From NCBI RefSeq assembly GCF_900103985.1, contig NZ_FNIE01000012.1, positions 62,001 through 126,000 of the forward strand: DNA of 64,000 bases. Reading direction: 5' to 3'. Below, in pieces: positions 26,799 through 32,961 of the stretch. A model generated the notes under the pieces. It made no database searches and was not told the origin of the DNA. It saw only the letters and a list, made by a program, of their open reading frames with translations. Position 1 is the first letter of the stretch. Each line of letters starts with the position of its first letter. The position numbers were made by a program, and so were the translations under genes. The stretch is from Actinacidiphila guanduensis (GTDB taxonomy: Bacteria > Actinomycetota > Actinomycetes > Streptomycetales > Streptomycetaceae).

Positions 26799-26813
26799 CC
26801 GAATTTCATTCGG
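26799..26813. promoter_or_regulatory. Candidate Lrp operator between lrp and vdh
   Basis: CCGAAT-TTC-ATTCGG is a perfect 6-bp inverted repeat with a 3-base centre. It lies between the two divergent start codons, upstream of the -10-like TAGCTT at 26843-26848 that serves the dehydrogenase gene. Confidence 0.5.
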
Positions 26814-26855
26814 CTCAACGCCGGTTGGTCTGCACGTCAGTCTAGCTTCGTGGGC

Positions 26856-27914
26856 GTGAGCCAATCATTTGCACATGAAGAGGTCGTCGTCCGTCGCGGA
26901 AGCCGCTCGGGGCTGCCGCTTGTCGTCGCTGTCCACTCCCGGGCCCTGGGCCCGGCCGTCGGGGGCTGCCGGCTGCGCCGCTACGACACCTGGCAGGACG
27001 GGCTGGCGGACGCGTTGCGCCTGTCGGAGGCCATGACCTACAAGGCCGCGGTGGCCGGCCTGGACTTCGGTGGCGGCAAGGCAGTGATCGCCCTCGGCAA
27101 GGACACCGAACTCACCGCCGATGTCCGCGAGGCCGCCCTTGAGGATCTGGGCCAGGTGATCGCCTCCTTGGAAGGGTCGTACCGGACCGGCCCCGACATC
27201 GGCACCGGCCCTGACGACATGGTGGTCCTGAAGCGCTTCTCGCCCTACGCCTACTGCGCCCCTGAGGAGCACGGCGGGACCGGCGATTCCGGCGGTCCCA
27301 CCGCCGTAGGGGTTCTGGCCGCCCTGCATGCCGGTGCCCGGCACGTGTTCGGCGACTCCTCCTGCGCCGGACGTACGGTGGTCATCAGCGGATTCGGCTC
27401 GGTCGGGGGCGGCATTGCGGAGGGCCTGGCCGCCGAAGGCGCTCGCGTCGTGGTGTCGGACGTGGACCCGTCCCGCAGGGAGGCCGCCCTGGCGAACGGG
27501 TACGGATGGGTCGAGCCCGATCAGGCGTTGTCCGCACCCGCCGACATCTTCGTCCCGGCGGCCGTCGGCGGTGTCTTCAGCGAAGAGACCGTGCCCCGGC
27601 TGGCCGCCCCTCTGGTCGTCGGCCCGGCCAACAACCAGCTCACCGTGAATTCCGTCGCCGATGCCCTCGCAGCGCACGGCGTCGTGTGGATACCCGACTA
27701 CGTCGCCAGTGCCGGCGGCATCGTCTACGCGCTCAGCCGGGAGTCGGAGAGCCACAGCCACGAGGCCGCCCGCAAGCGGGTGGAGGGCATCGGCGACACG
27801 GTCAGCCACATTCTCGACCTGGCCCGCTCGACCGGCGTGACCCCGCACCGGGCCGCCCAGCAGATCGCCGAGGCCCGGCTCGCTTCGGCCGCCCCGCAGG
27901 TTCAGGGGCCCTGA
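26856..27914 (+). CDS. vdh: Leucine/valine (branched-chain) dehydrogenase
   Basis: NAD-dependent oxidative deaminase of branched-chain amino acids, 352 residues, of the Glu/Leu/Phe/Val dehydrogenase family. Marks are GPAVGGCRLRRY, the catalytic lysine Lys75 in LDFGGGKAVIAL, DIGTGPDDM and the Rossmann dinucleotide loop VVISGFGSVGGGIAEGLA, with the acidic residue of VVVSDVD selecting NAD. PANNQLT and VASAGGIVYAL complete the family pattern. GTG 26856 (alternative 26850) follows TAGCTT at 26843-26848 and is probably leaderless. Divergent from an Lrp-type regulator. It would feed branched-chain 2-oxo acids to primer synthesis for fatty acids or polyketides; a bkd cluster is not in view. Confidence 0.9.
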   Translation: MSQSFAHEEVVVRRGSRSGLPLVVAVHSRALGPAVGGCRLRRYDTWQDGLADALRLSEAMTYKAAVAGLDFGGGKAVIALGKDTELTADVREAALEDLGQVIASLEGSYRTGPDIGTGPDDMVVLKRFSPYAYCAPEEHGGTGDSGGPTAVGVLAALHAGARHVFGDSSCAGRTVVISGFGSVGGGIAEGLAAEGARVVVSDVDPSRREAALANGYGWVEPDQALSAPADIFVPAAVGGVFSEETVPRLAAPLVVGPANNQLTVNSVADALAAHGVVWIPDYVASAGGIVYALSRESESHSHEAARKRVEGIGDTVSHILDLARSTGVTPHRAAQQIAEARLASAAPQVQGP

Positions 27915-28050
27915 CGGCCGAGGTGGGAACGTCCCCGGCCAACGCCACTGCCGGCGTCGCACGGGGGGCAACGTCATTGCGCCGTCATGTGATGGTGTGA
28001 TCTCCGCTTCCGGTCTTGTCCGGGCCCGGGCAGGCGGTGGAACAGCACAC

Positions 28051-28947
28051 CTAGAAGACGGCGAGGGGGTTGACGGGGAGTCCGGTGGCGCCGCGTACGG
28101 GAATCGTGCCGACTGCGAACAGGAAGCTGTACCGCTCGATCTCGGCGCACACCCGCGCGAGCCCGGCCACGTTGGCACAGTCGATCAGCGGCATCCCCAG
28201 TTGGGCGAGGGCCGTGTTGTGCAACGCGGGTGCCGGGCCTGACGGTTCGGGGAGTTTGTCGCCGATGTCGCCTGCGTACAGGCTCACTTCGCGCTCCGCC
28301 ATCCACGCGACGGCGCTGAGCGAGGTGGTCGGCAAGGGGCCGAAAGGATCGTCGGCGGCGACCCATCCGCCGCGCACGACGAGCGCGTCACCGGACTCGA
28401 CTCGCACTCCCTGGCGCTCCTCGGCCGCCGCCAGGTCGTCCGCGGTCACCACATGGTTCTCGGCAAGACGTCCTCGCGGCGCGAGGTCGAGAAACACCCC
28501 CCGGGTCACGATCCCGTCGATGAACGCCGACGACGAACTCCGGCTGACCGTCGCCCCGGCGGTGGCGTCCGAGACGGAGACGCCGGGGTAGACGGTGCCG
28601 TCGACCGGTATGTGCGCCAGGGCGTCGATGTGCGTCGACCGTGCGTGGTGGACGTTGATCAGCAGCACATCGGTCAATGCCGGGGTGGGCGAACCGATGA
28701 ACGTCAGTGCCTGCAGGACCGCGGACGGCATGCCGTGCTCGGCGAACGCGACGGGTGCGGCCATGGGCACCGGTGTGATCGGGTGAGCCAGGGAGACGAC
28801 ACGGCCTGTCGTCGCTTCGGCCACGCCGCGGGCCCGCGCCGCGGCCGTGATGAAGTTCAGGGTGCCCCGGTCGTCGTCGGCGCCCCAGCGGCCCCGGTTG
28901 GTCGGAGATCCTTCTCCGTGCGGTCCGGCGACGTCGTCCGTGTCCAT
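28051..28947 (-). CDS. Cyclase family protein (kynurenine formamidase-like)
   Basis: Metal-dependent hydrolase of 298 residues in the cyclase family (PF04199), whose members include kynurenine formamidase and various amide or lactone hydrolases. The signature HxxTHxDxxxH appears as HARSTHIDALAHI, with the usual preceding strand VLLINVHH. Other family blocks are RGVFLDLA, ESGDALVVRGGW and LIDCANV. ATG 28947 follows GAGAGGAA on its strand. It is the last gene of a four-gene run (31849 down to 28051), 87 bases after the esterase-like gene, so it is probably cotranscribed. Substrate unknown. Confidence 0.85.
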   Translation of the reverse strand: MDTDDVAGPHGEGSPTNRGRWGADDDRGTLNFITAAARARGVAEATTGRVVSLAHPITPVPMAAPVAFAEHGMPSAVLQALTFIGSPTPALTDVLLINVHHARSTHIDALAHIPVDGTVYPGVSVSDATAGATVSRSSSSAFIDGIVTRGVFLDLAPRGRLAENHVVTADDLAAAEERQGVRVESGDALVVRGGWVAADDPFGPLPTTSLSAVAWMAEREVSLYAGDIGDKLPEPSGPAPALHNTALAQLGMPLIDCANVAGLARVCAEIERYSFLFAVGTIPVRGATGLPVNPLAVF

Positions 28948-29034
28948 CGTTCGTTCCTCTCAGGATTCTCTGTGGTCGGTCGGGCAAAGGAGTTCGGCGC
29001 CGTGCGCGTTCGCGCCGGCTCCGTCTGCTGGATG

Positions 29035-30003
29035 TCAGCTGGTGGTCAGGAGCCGCCGGACCCACGCGGCCCGGGTCGCCGATGCGGTCCGCGACAGCGA
29101 GGCCTGTGGCGCCATGCCGTCGAATCCGTGGAAACCGCCCGGCCACACGTGCAGTTCGGTCTGGACGCCGGCCTGGAGCAGCCGGGCTGCGTAGTCGATG
29201 TCCTCGTCGCGGAAGGTCTCGACCGAGCCGACATCGACGAACGCGGCGGGCAGGCCGGTCAGGTCGGTCGCCCGGGCCGGGGCGGCGTAGACGCTCACCC
29301 GGTCACCGCCCCTGCGGTCGCCGAGCAGCGCGTTCCACCCGGTCCTGTTGCTGGTGGCGTCCCAGATTCCCTCGCCGTCGAGTTCGTGACTGCTGGGCGT
29401 GAGGAGCCGGTCGTCGAGCATCGGGCACATGAGCAGTTGACCCAGCAGCCGGGGGCCGCCGCGGTCGCGTGCCAGGAGGGCTGTGCCGGCCGCGAGCCCG
29501 CCGCCCGCGCTCGCCCCAGTGACGACGATGCGCTCCGGGTCGCCGCCGATCTCGGCGGCATGCTCGTGGGTCCACAGCAGACCCGCGTAGCAGTCCTCGA
29601 CCGGGGCCGGATCGGGGTGTTCCGGTGCCAGGCGGTAGTCCACCGACACCACCACTGCGCCGTTGTCGACCGCCCAGTCCAGCACGCCGCCGACTCCGGT
29701 GCGGTTGTCGCCGATGATCATGCCGCCGCCGTGCATGTAGTAGAAGACGGGCGCGCCCGGCGCCGCGTCCACCGGCCTGAGGACGAGCAGCGAGATCTCG
29801 GGGGCGCCGGGCGGGCCGGGTACGGACAGGTTCTGCAGGTGGACGGTCCCGTCGCGGGCCAGATCCTCGTCGCGGACCGCGAACATGGGGTGGGCCCGCA
29901 GGCCCTCGATGTCCTCGGCGGTGATGGTCGGTGACAGGTGTTCGTGCACGACGGACAGCACTGCGGCGAGCTCCGGGTCGAGCGGTGGGTGCGTTCCGGT
30001 CAT
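29035..30003 (-). CDS. Alpha/beta hydrolase, hormone-sensitive lipase family
   Basis: Carboxylesterase-type enzyme, 322 residues. The HSL-family oxyanion motif HGGG (YYMHGGGMIIGD) and the nucleophile elbow GASAGG (catalytic Ser) are present, followed by the acid in the FVDVGSVETFRDED region and the His in WPGGFHGFD. There is no signal peptide, so it acts in the cytoplasm. The start codon region overlaps the stop of the LLM oxidoreductase gene by four bases (30000-30003), showing translational coupling. Together with the neighbouring hydrolases, oxidoreductase and cyclase it looks like part of a degradation pathway for an ester or lactone substrate. Confidence 0.88.
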   Translation of the reverse strand: MTGTHPPLDPELAAVLSVVHEHLSPTITAEDIEGLRAHPMFAVRDEDLARDGTVHLQNLSVPGPPGAPEISLLVLRPVDAAPGAPVFYYMHGGGMIIGDNRTGVGGVLDWAVDNGAVVVSVDYRLAPEHPDPAPVEDCYAGLLWTHEHAAEIGGDPERIVVTGASAGGGLAAGTALLARDRGGPRLLGQLLMCPMLDDRLLTPSSHELDGEGIWDATSNRTGWNALLGDRRGGDRVSVYAAPARATDLTGLPAAFVDVGSVETFRDEDIDYAARLLQAGVQTELHVWPGGFHGFDGMAPQASLSRTASATRAAWVRRLLTTS

Positions 30004-30920
30004 CGGTGGTTCCTCGGTTCAGGGGCGGTGGTCTTGCCGGAGAGGGGGGTGATGATGGTGTCGGCGGCCCAGCGGGCGACCTCGGTCGGGTAGGGCGCGG
30101 GCAGTCCGAGGACGATGTGGCCGAACCCGCCGTCCAGCGCCGCCCGGACGGCGTGGCGGGTGTCCCGGGGCCGGTCGTAGGAGACGGGCAGGACGATGGA
30201 ACGGGTGATCTCGGCCGGGTTGCGGCCGATCTCTTCGCACAGCCGGTCCAGCTGGGTGCTGCGCTCGATCGCCTTGTCGATGCTGCCGCCGGGCATGTTC
30301 CACACGTCGGCGTGTTCGGCGGCCACGCGCAGCGTCGGGGTGGCCTGGCCACCGACGAGGATCGGCGGGTGCGGGCGCTGGACGGGTTTGGGAGCGCAGA
30401 ACGCGCCCGTCAACTGGTGGTAGTCGCCGCGGAAGTCGAAAGGTGCGGGCTCGGTCCACAGTCTGCGGATGATCGCGCAGGCCTCGGCGAGGCTGCCGAC
30501 CGCATGGACGGGGTCGTGGAAGGGAAGGCCGTGAGCCGCGTACTCGCGCCGGGCGGCCGGCTCGGGCCGTGAGCCGGCGCCGATACCGAACTCGAGCCGA
30601 CCGCCGGAGACGACATCGACCGTGGCGGCGATCTTGGCCAGCACGGCCGGGGGACGGAACCTGTTGCTGGTGACCATCACCCCGAGCCGCAACCGCTCGG
30701 TGCGGGCGGCGAGAGCGGACAGCAGGGTCCAGCCCTCGAAGGCGGGCCCGTTCGGGTCGCCGCCGAGCGGCATGAGGTGGTCGAACAGCCAGGCGTGCTC
30801 GATCTGCGGGATGCCGTCCGCCTCGCGCCAGACCCGAAGGACGTCGGCATAGGCGACCTGGGCCGGAGCGGTCATGATTCCGAAACTGGGTTCCCCGGCC
30901 GAGGCGAGAGTCGCGGTCAC
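30000..30920 (-). CDS. LLM-class flavin-dependent oxidoreductase
   Basis: Luciferase-like monooxygenase of 306 residues using FMN or F420. Residues include FGIMTAPAQVAYADVL at the start, HAWLFDHLMPLGGDP, RLRLGVMVTSNRFRPPAVLAK, and SGGRLEFGIGAGSRPEP (the flavin/F420 phosphate-binding region). The second half has PPILVGGQATPTLRVAAEH. The closest type is the actinobacterial F420-dependent group, but cofactor choice cannot be decided. Its stop overlaps the start of the downstream esterase gene, and its start overlaps the stop of the upstream hydrolase gene (30917-30920), so all three are translationally coupled. Confidence 0.85.
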   Translation of the reverse strand: MTATLASAGEPSFGIMTAPAQVAYADVLRVWREADGIPQIEHAWLFDHLMPLGGDPNGPAFEGWTLLSALAARTERLRLGVMVTSNRFRPPAVLAKIAATVDVVSGGRLEFGIGAGSRPEPAARREYAAHGLPFHDPVHAVGSLAEACAIIRRLWTEPAPFDFRGDYHQLTGAFCAPKPVQRPHPPILVGGQATPTLRVAAEHADVWNMPGGSIDKAIERSTQLDRLCEEIGRNPAEITRSIVLPVSYDRPRDTRHAVRAALDGGFGHIVLGLPAPYPTEVARWAADTIITPLSGKTTAPEPRNHR

Positions 30921-31849
30921 TTCGAATCGACGCTTCCCAGCGGGTCACCGGCCGCGGCCAGCGACCGACGGGCGGCCGGCCAGGCGTCGTCGTCGAGGCC
31001 CAGCGCCGTACGCAGATACGCCAGGGTGGCCTGCTGGACGACCGCGACACGTTCGGGGCTTTCGTCGGTGGTCCGCGTGTCGTGGGATCCCTGGATGCCG
31101 CCGAGTCCGTGTTCCGCGCCGGACAGGGTCAGCAGATCGGTGGCCCCGGGGCTGAGCCGGTAGCCGTCGGTGAACCAGTCAGGACCGCGCACCGTCAGCG
31201 GGGACTGGTCACGGTCGCCGGCGACCATGAGGCTGGGCGTCTTCAGCTCGGCGAAATCGGGGCTCATGAAGGGGAAGTACTGGGCGGCGAGCGGGCTCAG
31301 GTCGGCCCCGCCGGTACCGGGCAGGCACAGCAGTACCGCCGCCTTCACGCGCGAATCGGTCATGCTCTCACCGGGAATGCCGTCGGCGCCGACCACCCGT
31401 GCGCCCACGAGCGTGCTGGCGGTCTGTGCGCCCCAGGAATGCCCGGCGACCGCGATGCGGTCGCGGTCGATACGGCCGGCCAGCCCGGGTACGCCGGCTT
31501 CGACGGTGTCGAGCCGGTCCAGGATGCCGGTCAGGTCGGCGGTGCGGATACGCCAGATGAGAGGGGTGCGCGGGTCGTCGGGGGGCAGGCCCAGCGAGTC
31601 GAGATGGGTGGGCTGGACGACGACGAACCCGCGGGCGGCCCAGTAGTCGACCAGCGGCGCGTAGTCGTCCATGGTCAGGGTCATGCCGTGCGAGAAGAGG
31701 ACGACGGGCAGTTCCTGGCCGGTCGTCGGCGCGGTGACCCGTACGTGCAGGTCCTGGCCGCGGTCCGGGGCGGCCAGGGCGACGGGCCGGATGGAGATGA
31801 CCGGGGTGGTGACGTCGTTGCCGCCGCCGGCGGACGTGGTGTCGCTCAT
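30917..31849 (-). CDS. Alpha/beta hydrolase (dienelactone hydrolase/PAF-acetylhydrolase-like)
   Basis: First gene of the operon, 310 residues. Recognisable parts are VVLFSHGMTLTMDDYAP (oxyanion strand), DRIAVAGHSWGAQTAS (nucleophile Ser in GHSWG) and a region PSLMVAGDRDQSPL with the acidic residue; the His is in SGAEHGLGG. The pattern VVVQPTHLDSLGLPPDD resembles proteins annotated as platelet-activating-factor acetylhydrolase-like or chlorophyllase-like, but the substrate is not known. ATG 31849 is preceded by a weak ribosome-binding site. It is divergent from the tetR gene, with paired operators in the 265 bases between them. Confidence 0.82.
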   Translation of the reverse strand: MSDTTSAGGGNDVTTPVISIRPVALAAPDRGQDLHVRVTAPTTGQELPVVLFSHGMTLTMDDYAPLVDYWAARGFVVVQPTHLDSLGLPPDDPRTPLIWRIRTADLTGILDRLDTVEAGVPGLAGRIDRDRIAVAGHSWGAQTASTLVGARVVGADGIPGESMTDSRVKAAVLLCLPGTGGADLSPLAAQYFPFMSPDFAELKTPSLMVAGDRDQSPLTVRGPDWFTDGYRLSPGATDLLTLSGAEHGLGGIQGSHDTRTTDESPERVAVVQQATLAYLRTALGLDDDAWPAARRSLAAAGDPLGSVDSK

Positions 31850-32044
31850 GGGAGCGTCCTGCCTTTCAAGGGTGGTTGCTCCGGTCGTTCGCAGGATCGG
31901 AGAGCCCAGGAACTCCGGGCATGGCTGTCATGTGGGCGCCGCTGGGGCGGGTCGAGGAACTCGGCCACCCGGGGCCCTGCGACGACTCGACCGCTGATGG
32001 GGAGATGCGACACCGATCGCTGCCGCGCGGCGTCTGGCATCATT

Positions 32045-32090
32045 GGAATACGGAGCGTCGCTCCGACTTACAATACGGAATTGCGCTCCG
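32045..32090. promoter_or_regulatory. Overlapping divergent promoters with two TetR-type operators
   Basis: Operator 1, CGGAGCGTCGCTCCG (32051-32065), is a perfect 7-bp inverted repeat about one base. Operator 2, CGGAATTGCGCTCCG (32076-32090), is an imperfect copy 25 bp downstream; both follow AATA. The -10 hexamer TACAAT (32069-32074) for tetR lies between them. On the other strand TTGTAA (32073-32068) and TATTCC (32050-32045) are 17 bases apart around operator 1 and could serve the hydrolase operon. Repressor binding would block both directions. Confidence 0.65.
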
Positions 32091-32114
32091 CTTCGCAAGT
32101 GGGAGGTACCACCG

Positions 32115-32726
32115 ATGTCCACCGCCGACACACCGCCGACCCCTGCGGCACGCAAGCGATCCGACGTCCGCCGGAACGAGCGCAAGCTCCTGGACGCGGC
32201 CGCGGCCGTGTTCGTCCGCACGGGGATCGACGCACCCGTGCGGGAGATCGCCGCCGAATCGGGCCTCGGCATGGGCACGATCTACCGCCACTTCCCCACC
32301 CGGGCGGACCTGGTGGTCGCCGTCTTCAGGCACCAGCTCGACGCGCTTTCCGCCGTCACTCATGCGGAGCCCGCCGGCGGCGCGCCGTACGAGGTCCTGC
32401 GGCGGTGGGTTCACCGGTTCGCCGACTTCCTGGTCACCAAGCACGGTCTTGCCGAGGCGCTGCACTCGGACCAAGCAGGATTCGAGGCCCTGCACAACGA
32501 GTTCGTCGAACGCCTGCTGCCCGTGCTCGACCAGCTGTTGAAAGCGTCCGCCGCCGCCGGCTCCACGCGCGCCGACGTACGGGCCTACGACTTCATGCTC
32601 GGCATCGGCAATCTGTGCATCGGAGTGGGAACCTTCCCCGACTACCGGGCTCACGACATGATCGACCTGCTGCTCGACGGCCTCGCCCAGGCCGCCCCGC
32701 CGGCGGCGGGCAACGAGCCGACCTAG
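32115..32726 (+). CDS. TetR-family transcriptional regulator
   Basis: Repressor of 203 residues. The N-terminal helix-turn-helix is clear: RNERKLLDAAAAVFVRTGID, APVREIAAESGLGMGTIYRHFPTR without gaps. The ligand-binding C-terminal half contains VLRRWVHRFADFLVTKHGLAEAL, a TetR_C-type helical bundle (often called the SbtR-like group). ATG 32115 follows GGGAGG by eight bases. Two operators surround its own promoter, so autoregulation and control of the divergent hydrolase operon (31849 to 28051) are expected, with the pathway substrate as probable inducer. A hairpin terminator follows. Confidence 0.92.
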   Translation: MSTADTPPTPAARKRSDVRRNERKLLDAAAAVFVRTGIDAPVREIAAESGLGMGTIYRHFPTRADLVVAVFRHQLDALSAVTHAEPAGGAPYEVLRRWVHRFADFLVTKHGLAEALHSDQAGFEALHNEFVERLLPVLDQLLKASAAAGSTRADVRAYDFMLGIGNLCIGVGTFPDYRAHDMIDLLLDGLAQAAPPAAGNEPT

Positions 32727-32746
32727 TGTTCTGCGTCGGCGCGTGA

Positions 32747-32772
32747 CGCACCCGGGCCCATCCGCGGGTGCG
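32747..32772 (+). terminator. Hairpin terminator after tetR
   Basis: CGCACCCG (32747-32754) pairs with CGGGTGCG (32765-32772), an 8-bp stem with a 10-base loop, 20 bases after the tetR stop. Confidence 0.6.
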
Positions 32773-32909
32773 CAGGCTCGCCGGTGCGCTGCCCAGGGCA
32801 TCCGCCGGCGCGACGGCTTGCCGTGCCGCCGGCGGGCCGGCCTTCCTTTTTCTGCGTCTGTATCTCTGTCGGAGCCTGGATGGCTCCCCGGAAGGCGGAC
32901 GTTACAACG

Positions 32910-32957
32910 ATGGAGAAGTATCTGTGCGTGCGCATGTGCCTGGCGTGGAAGGAGTGA
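32910..32957 (+). CDS. Possible 15-residue leader peptide before the first large LuxR gene
   Basis: ATG 32910 opens a frame MEKYLCVRMCLAWKE ending at TGA 32955-32957, four bases before the TTG start of the large LuxR gene. Its last codons contain that gene's ribosome-binding site AAGGAG. GGAAGG lies too far upstream (about 14 bases) to be a good ribosome-binding site for the leader itself, so translation is uncertain. Confidence 0.3.
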   Translation: MEKYLCVRMCLAWKE

Positions 32958-32961
32958 TGGT

